A DNA stretch of 58,627 nucleotides, taken from positions 1 to 58,627 of the forward strand of contig JACQAL010000019.1 in the NCBI GenBank assembly GCA_016195025.1, written 5' to 3'. The position numbers and the translations under genes were made by a program. The notes beneath the pieces were generated by a model that did no database searches, had not been told where the DNA came from, and was given only the letters and a program-made list of their open reading frames with translations. Origin of the DNA: Bacteroidota bacterium. Lineage in GTDB: Bacteria; Bacteroidota; Bacteroidia; Palsa-948. Positions 1-7,812 of the stretch are shown here, one piece after another; position 1 is the stretch's first letter, and each line of letters begins with the position of its first letter.

Positions 1-5
1 ATTTG

Positions 6-1532
6 TTACTTTGGCATTTTCGCTTTCAGCCGCGCAATTTCTTTTGCAATCCACTTCTCCGTTGGCATCATGCACTTTTGAATGCGCGCGGCATAGCGGA
101 TGCTTGCAAGTATTTCTTCCTGCTTTTCTTCTATTTTCTTTTTCTGCTCGCTGATGAGAATGTTTTTCTTTTTTATTTGCGTGTAGGCGCGGAGAATAAA
201 CGCAGCGAATGCAACGACCAACAACAAACCACCAACAACAAACAGCAGTATTATTTTTTGTTTGCGCGCTTCCGCTGCTGCCACCGCATCTTTCTTCTCC
301 TGCTCGGCTTTTGTGGCGGCTTCTTTCTTTTCAAACTCGTAGTTCATTTCTTTACGCACCATTTGCTTTTTATTTTCCTCACTGAAAATAGTATCCTTTA
401 ATGCCATTGCTTTTTTATAATGCTCTAATGCGAGCTGGTAGCGGTTGGTTTTGGTGTAGAGGTCGGTGAGCGATTCTTCTGTTATCCTTTCTTCATTCAA
501 TTCGCCTGTTTCCTGATTCAACTTTAATGCATCCAATAAATATTTTTCTGCTGCTGAGTATTTTTTTGTATCAGTGTATAACTCTCCTATGTTGCCGAGA
601 GCGGATGCAATTCCATTTTTATCTCCGAGTTCTTCCGATATTTTCAACGCCTTTAAATAATATTCCAATTCCTTATCTATCAATTCTTCTCTTTTGGCTT
701 GTGATGGTTCGACTCCGCTCACCACATCCTTTTTAATTTTGCTTTGGTCAGCATATACATTTGCGATATTGCCGAGAGTGTTTGCCTGCAATTGTTTGTC
801 TCCGAGTTCTTCCGCTATTTTCAATGTTTTGAAATCATAGTTCAATGCTTCTGAGTAATCGCCTTGTCTATAATAAACAAGTCCGATGTTGCCAAGGGTT
901 TTTGCAATATCTCCTTTATTGCCGAGTTCTTCTTTCATTTTCAATGCCCTGAAGTAATAGTCGAGCGTTTTGGGATAATCGCCTTGTCTGTAATAGACCC
1001 CTCCGAGATTGGCGAGGCGTTTTGCCATTCCGCTTTTGTCTTTAAGTTCTTCATCTATTTTCAATGCCTTCAGGTAAGCGTCAAGCGCTTTTGGATAATC
1101 GCCTTCATGCATATAAATATTTCCGTTGTTGTTATTTGCTTTCGCAATTCCTTTTTTGAAATTCAGTTTGAGCGCCAGTTTCAATGCTTCCTTACCGTAG
1201 TTTAATCCATCTGCATAGTTGCCAATCTTTCTATATTCATCGCCAATTTTATTCAAGTGATTTACTTTATTCGTATCCTCTTTGTCTTTTTTGAGCAGGG
1301 AGAGGAGGGAATCGGTTTTCGCATTCTGCGAAATGGATAATGTAGAATGGATAATGGATAATGTGAATACAAGCAGCCGGAGAATGGATAATGTATTCCC
1401 GATAGCTATCGGGACAAAAGTCAGAAGAAAGAAAACTTTGCGGACAGAGAAAGTTGCCCCGACATTTATGTCGGGGATAATGGAGCAGAATTTATTTTTC
1501 AGGAAGGGCTTCAGCCCTTTTGTTATGAGCAT
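6..1532 (-). CDS. TPR-repeat signalling protein with TM and coiled coil, no output domain
   Basis: Tandem TPR motifs fill roughly residues 90-370 (repeating GDYPKALDYYFRALKIxEELGDK units), followed by an alanine/glutamate-rich helix, one membrane segment (ILLFVVGGLLLVVAFAAFIL), a coiled coil, and the linker ILASIRYAARIQKCMMPTEK. In this family that linker normally leads into a SpoIIE/PP2C phosphatase (compare 40625 and 48903), but here a stop follows about 15 residues later. It may be a natural short form or a truncation. The N-terminus is doubtful: the first ~60 codons run through three DNA palindromes (1397-1414, 1457-1476, 1504-1519), so the ATG at 1532 may not be the native start. Role inferred as membrane sensor or scaffold. 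Confidence 0.75.
   Translation of the reverse strand: MLITKGLKPFLKNKFCSIIPDINVGATFSVRKVFFLLTFVPIAIGNTLSILRLLVFTLSIIHSTLSISQNAKTDSLLSLLKKDKEDTNKVNHLNKIGDEYRKIGNYADGLNYGKEALKLALKLNFKKGIAKANNNNGNIYMHEGDYPKALDAYLKALKIDEELKDKSGMAKRLANLGGVYYRQGDYPKTLDYYFRALKMKEELGNKGDIAKTLGNIGLVYYRQGDYSEALNYDFKTLKIAEELGDKQLQANTLGNIANVYADQSKIKKDVVSGVEPSQAKREELIDKELEYYLKALKISEELGDKNGIASALGNIGELYTDTKKYSAAEKYLLDALKLNQETGELNEERITEESLTDLYTKTNRYQLALEHYKKAMALKDTIFSEENKKQMVRKEMNYEFEKKEAATKAEQEKKDAVAAAEARKQKIILLFVVGGLLLVVAFAAFILRAYTQIKKKNILISEQKKKIEEKQEEILASIRYAARIQKCMMPTEKWIAKEIARLKAKMPK
1397..1519. repeat. Cluster of three REP-like palindromes
   Basis: Three short perfect or near-perfect palindromes lie left of the RAYT-like transposase gene: TCCCGATAGCTATCGGGA (1397-1414), CCCCGACATTTATGTCGGGG (1457-1476), and AAGGGCT/AGCCCTT with a 2-nt loop (1504-1519). 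The second and third types recur on the other side of the transposase gene (2056-2075, 2017-2030). All three are read through by the N-terminal part of the TPR gene. Confidence 0.75.
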
Positions 1533-1541
1533 TAGTAAAAA

Positions 1542-2003
1542 TTATTTCTCTCCGAACGGAGTTACGGAGTCCGTACTTTGTCGGACAAATTTATAATTCC
1601 TTATGAACTCCTCGTACTCCTGCTGAAAAGTTTTTTTCTTGTGATGCGCTTCCTGATTGCTGATATAATTATTCACCGCATCAAAATGCGATTCGCTTAC
1701 CGATACCGCGAAATAATCATCCTGCCAGCCGAATTTTTCAGTCCACTTTAAATTCTTATTCGCCCAGTGCGATGATTCTCCTTTAATGAGATTCATCAGC
1801 GTGGCAATGTTTTGTTCGGGTTCTAACGACAAAAAACAATGCAGGTGATTTTGCCAGCCATTTACATTTATAAGATGAATATTTTTTGAAAGAGAATATT
1901 CTCTTATGTGTTCGCACAGCGCATCCTTATTCTCTTGGTTCAATAGCGTCTTTCTGTCTTTAGTCGCCCACACTGCGTGAATGAGAATTTTGGTGTAGGG
2001 CAT
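1542..2003 (-). CDS. REP-associated tyrosine transposase (RAYT, IS200/Y1 family)
   Basis: A 153-aa HUH transposase: MPYTKILIHAVWATKDR start, HLH metal-binding pair in NGWQNHLHCFLSL, MNLIKGESSHWAN, and the C-terminal helix carrying the candidate catalytic tyrosine (VNNYISNQEAHHKKKTF). These are family hallmarks of single-strand DNA transposases that nick at hairpins. No separate accessory gene is seen. The last codons overlap more small palindromes (1550-1561, 1564-1574). Palindromes of the same type flank the gene on both sides, which fits RAYT biology: a domesticated transposase acting on REP hairpins. Length is typical of the family. Confidence 0.85.
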   Translation of the reverse strand: MPYTKILIHAVWATKDRKTLLNQENKDALCEHIREYSLSKNIHLINVNGWQNHLHCFLSLEPEQNIATLMNLIKGESSHWANKNLKWTEKFGWQDDYFAVSVSESHFDAVNNYISNQEAHHKKKTFQQEYEEFIRNYKFVRQSTDSVTPFGEK

Positions 2004-2016
2004 TTTATTTTATCAA

Positions 2017-2075
2017 GGGGCTGAAGCCCCGGTTTGTTTTTTTACTCTCTGCTATCCCCGACATAAATGTCGGGG
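2017..2075. repeat. Two REP-like palindromes upstream of RAYT gene
   Basis: GGGGCTGAAGCCCC at 2017-2030 mirrors the AGGGCTTCAGCCCT type at 1504-1519. CCCCGACATAAATGTCGGGG at 2056-2075 matches the element at 1457-1476 apart from its centre. They bracket the transposase gene symmetrically. Confidence 0.75.
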
Positions 2076-2121
2076 CAACTGAGGATAGTTGATTGGGTAA
2101 AAATACTTTTTTATTTATTCC

Positions 2122-2379
2122 TCACTGCGGCAGGTGGCAGTTATGCTGTGTAAAAATTCCGCGCTTCCAGCAAAGATGAATGGCTTTACCTTTGTCGCTT
2201 TCGCCCAGAATGGAATATACATCGCTCACAATTACTTTTACCGTGCCCAGCGGTATGCCTGAATGAGCGGCAAGTTCCTGCTGTGTGCTGCTGTGCGCCC
2301 AATACCTGAAAATAGAAAATTCTTTTTTGCTCAATGTGCGCGTAGAGTCAATGTCGGGGTTAATTGGTTCTTCTTTCAT
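2122..2379 (-). CDS. Small LuxR/GerE-type HTH protein
   Basis: 85 aa, almost entirely a GerE-like helix-turn-helix: LSKKEFSIFRYWAHSSTQQELAAHSGIPLG..TVKVIVSDVYSILGESDKGKAIHLCWKRG follows the pattern TxREpeVL...s..EIA..lgis..TVk.hv..iy.KLg...R..A. There is no receiver or sensor domain, so it resembles stand-alone response-regulator output domains. Assigned as a DNA-binding transcription factor by family similarity; the target is unknown. Confidence 0.6.
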   Translation of the reverse strand: MKEEPINPDIDSTRTLSKKEFSIFRYWAHSSTQQELAAHSGIPLGTVKVIVSDVYSILGESDKGKAIHLCWKRGIFTQHNCHLPQ

Positions 2380-2490
2380 ATATTGGTTTTTGAAACTAAT
2401 ATCTGAAACACCTTCCGAAGAAAAATATCCAGTTGGCTATTGCAATTCTTTTTTTCTGTTCTATCATTGCCGCCCAAAGGCAGGAAAATG

Positions 2491-2742
2491 AAAACAACTC
2501 AAACAGGGTCTAAAACGACCGAAAGGTCTGTGAAAAAGACCGAAGGATGGACAACAAATACGATAGGGTCTTTCGGGAAGACGAAAAGGTCTCTGAAAAA
2601 AAACAAAAGGTCAATTCCGGAAAACGAACGGTCTTCTTAGCGGACGAGAAGGTCTGCGTAAAAGACCAGGCGGTCTTCTTAGCGGACGAGAAGGTCTTGG
2701 TGAAAGACGAGACCGTCTTCTTAGCGGACGAGACGATATTTA
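2491..2742 (+). repeat. 21-bp degenerate satellite (12 units), possibly coding
   Basis: Twelve consecutive 21-nt units can be laid out from 2491; the last four are clearest (TAGCGGACGAGAAGGTCT core alternating with TAAAAGACnAGnCGGTCTTC). Because 21 is a multiple of three, open frames run through it: ATG at 2547 gives a 74-aa heptad-repeat peptide (VFLADEK/VxVKDxA), and ATG at 2488 gives a 50-aa Lys/Thr-rich peptide in another frame. Neither is assigned as a gene with confidence. The array sits just upstream of the protein at 2805. A second 21-bp array (47321-47530) adjoins the protein at 47540. Confidence 0.75.
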
Positions 2743-2804
2743 TAGAAAAAATAAAGAAAAAACAAAAATAAATCATTAATCATTAATCTTAAATCCTTAA
2801 TCCT

Positions 2805-3524
2805 ATGCCATCACCAGGTTCAAGAATTCCCCGAGACATCGCACACTTCGTTCCTTATATGGACGATACCGATGATTACCAGCAAGCCAACGACCCCAAC
2901 ACCAGCCAGCCCCGCTTTCAGAACTGGAACTGGAGCGGAGGCAACAGCAACGACTGGCACAACTTCCGCACAAAAGCCGACCAGTTGTTTTTGCAGTACA
3001 ACAACAAAAAATTCCGCAACAGCGATGTAACCGAAAAACTTCATAAACTCATTGAAAAGGTGGTTGCCTATGACCAGCAAGAGCACCTCTTGGATAAAAT
3101 TGCCGCCACCAAAATTCCCCCGGCCGATATTGCCGACTTTGAGCATTTCCATATCAAGCGCGGCACCATTGTGGCAGATGAAACGCCCTCGCGCGTGGCA
3201 GACGGAATGGGCACGCCCACCGTTACCATTAAAAAAACCGAACATCTTTCGCACACGCTCGGCATTGCCAATGCCGCGCATAAAACCAAAGGCAAAGGCA
3301 AGCACATTAAAGATGTTCAGGTGTGGCGCGCCCTTGTTGCCGCCAGTGCGCCCGAACCCGATGACGATGCCTACAAATATATTGGCGATGCCAAGCGCGG
3401 AAGTTTCAAATCGGAGTTTGAACAAAAAGATGTGCGCAAAGATGCATGGTACAAAGCCCGCTATAAAAACACGCAGGGAAAATTCGGCAACTTCTCCGAG
3501 TCGAAAATGGAATCGGTGATATAG
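2805..3524 (+). CDS. Hypothetical protein with FN3-like C-terminal end
   Basis: 239 aa, no signal peptide or membrane segment. The first half is Asp/Asn/Trp-rich and helical (NWSGGNSNDWHNFRTKADQLFLQYNNKKF). The last stretch, DAWYKARYKNTQGKFGNFSE, resembles the final strands of a fibronectin type III-like domain (WYrvra.n..G...fS). The gene at 47540 and the remnant at 7513 end in comparable ways. The leader just before the ATG repeats 'ttaatc' words, as does the region upstream of 47540. Function unknown. GC is higher than in the neighbours. Confidence 0.7.
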   Translation: MPSPGSRIPRDIAHFVPYMDDTDDYQQANDPNTSQPRFQNWNWSGGNSNDWHNFRTKADQLFLQYNNKKFRNSDVTEKLHKLIEKVVAYDQQEHLLDKIAATKIPPADIADFEHFHIKRGTIVADETPSRVADGMGTPTVTIKKTEHLSHTLGIANAAHKTKGKGKHIKDVQVWRALVAASAPEPDDDAYKYIGDAKRGSFKSEFEQKDVRKDAWYKARYKNTQGKFGNFSESKMESVI

Positions 3525-3546
3525 TAGTCATCTGAGTTTATGCATT

Positions 3547-3694
3547 TTTGATAAAATAATGCAAATGCCGCGAACAAATGCGAACACCGCGAATTTTTAT
3601 TTGAATTTTGTTCGCGGTGTTCGCATACATTCGCATTGTTTGCATGATGTTACCCATAAAAACAGCTCATTATTATAGGTAGCAACTTGCGTTA
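3547..3694 (+). mobile_element. MITE-like palindromic element, copy 1
   Basis: Matches copy 2 (5038-5204) almost base for base, from TTTGATAAAATAATGCAAAT to the right terminal repeat TAGGTAGCAACTTGCGTTA. The left terminal repeat is replaced by unrelated sequence (3525-3546). Internally it holds a strong hairpin, GCGAACACCGCGAA facing TTCGCGGTGTTCGC, inside a longer imperfect palindrome. It begins about 20 nt after the stop codon of the gene at 2805. No coding capacity. Confidence 0.85.
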
Positions 3695-3747
3695 ATAACT
3701 GCGTAAGTCCTACTCTTTTTCTCTGTACCCTATTCCAAATATTATTA

Positions 3748-3755
3748 TATATTTG
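3748..3755 (+). promoter_or_regulatory. Bacteroidota -7 promoter motif
   Basis: TATATTTG matches the TAnnTTTG -7 consensus of Bacteroidota, 40 nt upstream of the ATG at 3795 and outside the MITE copy. Confidence 0.5.
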
Positions 3756-3794
3756 CGCTCTCAAATTATAAACAACAACCAAAACCAAAACACA

Positions 3795-4265
3795 ATGCCA
3801 TCACTTACACCCACCGAAAAAAAAGCGCTCATTGAGTTTCACTCAAGTGAACTTAAGAAAATGCTCAGAGGAATTGAAAGAACAAAAAACCGCATCAGCA
3901 AGTTAGGAGGCAAAGCCAGCGAGTCAGAAGGCAAACCCAAAAGAGTGCGCAGAACTCAGGCGCAGATTGCCGCGGCAAAACACACACCCAAACGCAGAGC
4001 GCACCGCAAAGCAGCGCACAGCGTAAGCACCGGCAAACGCCCGCACATAAAATGGGTGGAGTTTGTTCCGCACACCATCAAGCAGCACGGCAAGCCAATG
4101 ACCGCGCGCGAAATTCTGACTAGGGCGTCAAAAAAGTTCAGCATCCCTACCGGAAGAAAAGAATATAAATCGCTCGCGCAAACGCTCCGCAACATGAGGC
4201 GCGCAAAACGCATTACAGCAGAAAGCGGGCAGGGCAATAAAAAGTACTACAAAGTACTTGCCTGA
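3795..4265 (+). CDS. Basic DNA-binding protein with C-terminal winged helix (HARE-HTH-like)
   Basis: 156 aa from MPSLTPTEKKAL. An ATG 42 nt upstream (3753) is in frame but would lie on top of the promoter motif. The N-terminal helix (ALIEFHSSELKKMLRGIERTK) is followed by a Lys/Arg/Ala-rich linker (RRTQAQIAAAKHTPKRRAHR). A C-terminal domain, about residues 90-155, fits a HARE-HTH-like winged helix: FVPHTIKQHGKPMTAREILTRA ... EYKSLAQTLRNMRRAKRI ... KKYYKV. Inferred nucleoid-associated or histone-H1-like role. Confidence 0.65.
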   Translation: MPSLTPTEKKALIEFHSSELKKMLRGIERTKNRISKLGGKASESEGKPKRVRRTQAQIAAAKHTPKRRAHRKAAHSVSTGKRPHIKWVEFVPHTIKQHGKPMTAREILTRASKKFSIPTGRKEYKSLAQTLRNMRRAKRITAESGQGNKKYYKVLA

Positions 4266-4352
4266 AATCCGGAAATGGAATAGTGGAAGGATGGAAGATT
4301 GACTGTTTCCCATCCTTCCATTATTCCAATCTTCCAATCTTCCATTCCATTG
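4266..4352. repeat. G-rich-word hairpin after the DNA-binding protein gene
   Basis: GGAATAGTGGAAGGATGG (4275-4292) pairs with CCATCCTTCCATTATTCC further right. More TTCCA words follow up to TTCCATTCCATTGG. It sits directly downstream of the stop at 4265, so it may act as a terminator or as another REP-like element. Confidence 0.6.
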
Positions 4353-4377
4353 GAATAATTCTTGTTGTTTGAGCCGC

Positions 4378-5037
4378 ATGAGCCGGCTCTTGCTCCTTGC
4401 TTTTATCACCCTAATCGTAATCGAAGGGTTCTCTCCTGCCCTTTGCACCGCTCAAGAGAAAATCTCTTTTACCAAACAAAACAATGCTTCAGAGAAGGTG
4501 CTGCTGAAACTTCCCCTTCATTGCACCCTCCAAACCTACGACAGCATTGCGCACATTGGCGTACTTTACCGCATTGCACATGATTCGCTGTTGTGCTTTC
4601 GCGAGCAGCGCAAACTCTGGAATGCCGGTTCAGGCGAAGAGATGAACTTCTGGGATTCCATGCGCGCCATTTATGCCGATACCTCTTTAACGGACGATGA
4701 GAAAAGAAAACAAATGAACGCGCTCATCTATCCCGATTCTTTTTCAGTGGCATTCCGTTCCATTCAGCAACTTAAATTCCCCGTGAGCAATGTAAAAAAG
4801 CATTCCGAAAAAGTTATTAAAGGAATTGCCATTGCTGCCGGATTGTTTTTGCTGGGCTCGCACCTTATTCAAATGGACTTTGAAAAATTAGAGAGAGAGG
4901 ATGACGCTGTAAACCATCCCACCGCCTATAAATCGGTGGCGGGCTTGGGATTAATGGTTGCCTCGTTCACTGTTTTCTCCAACTCGTTTCATTATACCAT
5001 TACTCCTGATAAATGGAAACTGATGACCAATGACTAA
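4378..5037 (+). CDS. Hypothetical exported/membrane protein
   Basis: 219 aa from the ATG at 4378. A signal-peptide-like N-terminus (RLLLLAFITLIVIEGFSPAL) precedes a soluble helical region containing FWDSMRAIYADTSLTDDEKRKQMNALIYPDSF. Two further hydrophobic segments follow (VIKGIAIAAGLFLLGSHLI and VAGLGLMVASFTVFSNS). No family recognised. The MITE-like copy 2 begins at the base directly after the TAA stop. Confidence 0.65.
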   Translation: MSRLLLLAFITLIVIEGFSPALCTAQEKISFTKQNNASEKVLLKLPLHCTLQTYDSIAHIGVLYRIAHDSLLCFREQRKLWNAGSGEEMNFWDSMRAIYADTSLTDDEKRKQMNALIYPDSFSVAFRSIQQLKFPVSNVKKHSEKVIKGIAIAAGLFLLGSHLIQMDFEKLEREDDAVNHPTAYKSVAGLGLMVASFTVFSNSFHYTITPDKWKLMTND

Positions 5038-5204
5038 TAATGTAAGTTGCCACCTATTTGATAAAATAATGCAAATGCAGCGAACAAATGCGAACACCGC
5101 GAATTTTTATTTGAATTTTGTTCGCGGTGTTCGCATACATTCGCATTGTTTGCATGATGTTACCCATAAAAACAGCTCATTATTATAGGTAGCAACTTGC
5201 GTTA
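5038..5204 (+). mobile_element. MITE-like palindromic element, copy 2 (most complete)
   Basis: 167 bp with terminal inverted repeats TAATGTAAGTTGCCACCTAT (left) and the complement of TAACGCAAGTTGCTACCTAT (right), and a long internal hairpin. No ORF. It begins immediately after the stop codon of the preceding gene and ends 18 nt before the next ATG, where TATCTTCG could serve as the -7 of the gene at 5223. Confidence 0.9.
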
Positions 5205-5222
5205 ATATTTATCTTCGCGCAA

Positions 5223-5978
5223 ATGAAAAACGAGAAAGTGAGACAACGGGAAAGTGTGAAAGTGAGAATCTCTCACCTGCTCACTCTCTCACCTGCTCAC
5301 TTTCTCCTTTTCCTTATACCTTATACCCTATACCTTATTCCCTTTACTTCCTCCGCTCAGTCAACCTTCAGAGCAGGGCTGGCGGCAGGATTAGTTTCTT
5401 CCGATGTGGTGGGCATTGACCCCTACGATACCGATTACTCAAAACTCGGCTTCACTGCCGGAGGATTTTCCAACCTCAAACTTTCGGAACGCAACTCCCT
5501 GCAGTTTGAAATCCTCTATGTGCAGAAGGGAAGTTTGCAGCCCCTCGATACTGCGAACAATAATTATTACTTCTATAAACTGAAACTCAATTATGCCGAA
5601 GTGCCGCTGCTGTTCATTCACCGCTTCAAGATTGCCATGATGAAAAAGGAAGCGTTCCCGCTCGGCTTTGAAATTGGTCCTTCGTTCGGCATCCGCACCA
5701 GCATCAGGCAGGATGGAATAGCCTACCAGAACGGCTATTACCTCACCGGTGTGTATGACTACACCCAGTTCCGCAAAACAGAAGTTGCCGCCAACATCGG
5801 AATAAGTTATTACTTCACAAAAAACTTTCTGTTCAACGTGCGCTATTCCAATTCCATTATTCCCGTAATCAGGCACGCCATTCCGCTCAACACTTTTTTC
5901 TGGTACGCATTCAACAAAGGCGACAACACGCTGGTGAGTTTTACTTTTCGGTTGCTGTTTGGCGGGAAGGAAAAGTAG
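5223..5978 (+). CDS. PorT-like outer-membrane beta-barrel protein
   Basis: 251 aa. From residue ~48 (STFRAGLAAGLVSSDVVGIDPYDTDYSKLGFTAGGF...) it shows alternating amphipathic strands, YFYKLKLNYAEVPLLFIHRF and a final aromatic strand, typical of the OMP_b-brl_2/PorT-like porin family that spans the outer membrane. The N-terminus is odd: codons 1-25 are written by a repetitive inverted sequence (GAAAGTGAG/CTCACTTTC words at 5232-5312), after which comes a real hydrophobic core (HFLLFLIPYTLYLIPFTSSAQ). The native start may be further inside. Confidence 0.75.
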   Translation: MKNEKVRQRESVKVRISHLLTLSPAHFLLFLIPYTLYLIPFTSSAQSTFRAGLAAGLVSSDVVGIDPYDTDYSKLGFTAGGFSNLKLSERNSLQFEILYVQKGSLQPLDTANNNYYFYKLKLNYAEVPLLFIHRFKIAMMKKEAFPLGFEIGPSFGIRTSIRQDGIAYQNGYYLTGVYDYTQFRKTEVAANIGISYYFTKNFLFNVRYSNSIIPVIRHAIPLNTFFWYAFNKGDNTLVSFTFRLLFGGKEK

Positions 5979-6039
5979 TTTAAATCCTACCAAATACTAA
6001 TCTGTACTAATGTAACTAATTGTTGCCTGTTTTGATAAC

Positions 6040-6684
6040 TTAATTACCAAATATTGCCTGAGGAGCATCATTGTTCCTTTTAGAAGTGTCTTTGTTAATA
6101 CTGATTTTTTTTTCTGTAATAATTTTAAATTCTTTGGTTTTGTAAATGATTGAAAAAGTTCTAATCTTAAATGTATCAGACCTTACAGAGTCAGTATAAA
6201 TAAAATGATGATTCCAGATATATTTATTAGTCGTCCCCAAAAATTTACCTCTTGCAATACTGTCTATATATATGCTATACTTTTTATTTTGATAAAATTC
6301 AACGAAGAAAGTATCGTTAACTGTGTAGCCATTTTCACCTGATAGAATTAATACTTGTGATTGAGGCATAGCAACAGGAACAGTACAAGAGCAACATCGC
6401 CTTCTAAAAGTTACAAGCCCATCAAGTTCGTTGTCATTATTAATATCTGCGAATAAGAATTTTATTTTCTTATTCTCAGGCAGCGCCATATCTACAATAG
6501 GTTTTCCCTTTGCAAGATGCCTTACAACATAGGATGGGTTACAAGAATCTTTAGGAACAAAGTTGCTTTGATTTAATTTTTTTTCCACCCATTCGCTGAA
6601 CGCTTGCCTGATTTTATCTTTATCGGATTGATGGGAACATGCAAGAAGGATGACCGAAAAAAATATGAATAAAACTTTTTTCAT
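6040..6684 (-). CDS. Hypothetical lipoprotein
   Basis: 214 aa with a lipoprotein signal (MKKVLFIFFSVILLACSHQS; lipobox LLAC). The mature part has a conspicuous RRRCCSC cysteine cluster and DINNDNELDGLVTF, which looks like an acidic metal- or calcium-binding loop. No family recognised. Convergent with the gene ending at 5978; the ~60 bp between them contains a short repeat related to 44463-44550. Confidence 0.7.
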   Translation of the reverse strand: MKKVLFIFFSVILLACSHQSDKDKIRQAFSEWVEKKLNQSNFVPKDSCNPSYVVRHLAKGKPIVDMALPENKKIKFLFADINNDNELDGLVTFRRRCCSCTVPVAMPQSQVLILSGENGYTVNDTFFVEFYQNKKYSIYIDSIARGKFLGTTNKYIWNHHFIYTDSVRSDTFKIRTFSIIYKTKEFKIITEKKISINKDTSKRNNDAPQAIFGN

Positions 6685-6807
6685 AAGTAAATCATTTTTG
6701 TTGTGGACTCAAACCCGTGTTCGTTGTTGTTTTTGAAACTTGAATATGATTTGTAATTTTCGTTATAAAAATTCGTTACTTCGTTACCAGGAATAGAAAT
6801 TCACATT

Positions 6808-7440
6808 TCAAATCCCCCACATAAATCCAATTCCGAAAATCACACCGCCCGGCTGCAGCAGTTGCAGCACCTGTTTTGATTTATTGGTAAGCGTTACTCC
6901 GTTTTTTATTACATAAGGCGCAGTTTCAATAGATACTCCATAGCCAAACTCAATGTAAAATAATTTATTCCTCCTGAAAAACCAATTGTACGATGCCGCG
7001 GCATTCACCGTGCTTGCCGGGAGCAAATCAAGCACCACCTCTTCGGTGCCGTTTGGCTTGCTCGCGGTGGTTTCGAGTTGCGTTTTAAAATCTTTCAAGC
7101 CCGTGGAATGTGAATAACTCATGGCATAGCCCCACGAAGAAGTGAACTTGCGGGTGTATTTAATTCCAGCGCTCACTTTGTTTCCCCAACTTCCGATTCC
7201 CGCGCCAGCAAGAAGGAACATTGTTTTGTGAATGCGAAGGTTCGCGCCAATGCCCAGCAAGCCGTTGTAATTGTTCAGCCCGCTGCCAATGCCTAAATAA
7301 AATTTAGGTGCGGAATCATTCTTCGTGGGCGGTGGAATTTCTTTTTTGTCTTTGTTCTTTGCTTCTTCCTTGTTGTAATAATCCTGCGCAAAGGCGTGAA
7401 CAGAAAGAATGAAAAGTAAAAGTGTGATTAGTTGTTTCAT
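6808..7440 (-). CDS. Secreted/outer-membrane beta-strand protein
   Basis: 210 aa from MKQLITLLLFILSVHAFAQ, a clear signal peptide; the in-frame ATG 21 nt further upstream would spoil it. After a charged linker (KEEAKNKDKKEIPPPTKND), the rest is rich in glycine/aromatic alternating strands (FYLGIGSGLNNYNGLLGIGANL, YIEFGYGVSIETAPYVI) ending in FGIGFMWGI. An aromatic final strand is typical of an outer-membrane barrel. No specific family. Confidence 0.7.
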   Translation of the reverse strand: MKQLITLLLFILSVHAFAQDYYNKEEAKNKDKKEIPPPTKNDSAPKFYLGIGSGLNNYNGLLGIGANLRIHKTMFLLAGAGIGSWGNKVSAGIKYTRKFTSSWGYAMSYSHSTGLKDFKTQLETTASKPNGTEEVVLDLLPASTVNAAASYNWFFRRNKLFYIEFGYGVSIETAPYVIKNGVTLTNKSKQVLQLLQPGGVIFGIGFMWGI

Positions 7441-7512
7441 CAGAGGAAGTAAGATGTACAAAAATAGTATTTCCCTGACTTTTCCCTATTTCCCTATGCC
7501 TTATAAACGGTG

Positions 7513-7653
7513 CTTCAGACATCTGCCGGCAAAGCCACGCTCGATGGTTTTACCAGCGGCACAAAAATGTGGTTCCGCGAGGCAACCATTCTTCCGCTGA
7601 AACATGGCGGACAAACTCCGTTCACGCAGCCCGTGGCGGTGACGATTCCGTAA
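7513..7653 (+). pseudogene. 3' remnant of an FN3-like protein gene
   Basis: Only 46 codons remain: LQTSAGKATLDGFTSGTK then MWFREATILPLKHGGQTPF and TQPVAVTIP. This is the final part of a fibronectin type III-like domain (aTl.gltsGTkyWFRv......G.spfs.pv). A stop lies just upstream in frame, and no start is convincing. Its last 42 bases recur at 8768-8809. Read as the stump of a gene of the same kind as 2805 and 47540. Confidence 0.6.
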
Positions 7654-7771
7654 AGACAAACTCTCCCCGCCACTTCGTGTGCGCCCCTCTCTTTTTGAAA
7701 GAGAGGGGTTAGGGGTGAGTTTCTTGGGATTTGGGATTTGGGGCTTGGAATTTAAAATTAAGGGGGTGAGT
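7612..7771. repeat. Left direct repeat flanking the alpha-CTD gene
   Basis: Begins with the 42-bp tail sequence (7612-7653), followed by a CTCTCCCC...CCCCTCTCT/AGAGAGGGG palindromic element, TTGGGATTTGGG words, and TTTAAAATTAAGGGGGTGAG. The same order of modules recurs at 8768-9006. Together with the remnant it fills 7462-7812, where no other gene is seen. Confidence 0.75.
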
Positions 7772-7812
7772 TTACTTTTTTATCTTCGCACATTCTCCAA
7801 CACCAATTTCAA

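Noticed and set aside
6-1532. Complete histidine-kinase or phosphatase gene
   Set aside because: No kinase, PP2C or other output domain remains after the linker; the frame closes at 6-8.
2820-3425. 201-aa open frame on the minus strand over the gene at 2805
   Set aside because: It is the complementary shadow of a GC-rich gene; the plus-strand frame has the better start, leader and composition.
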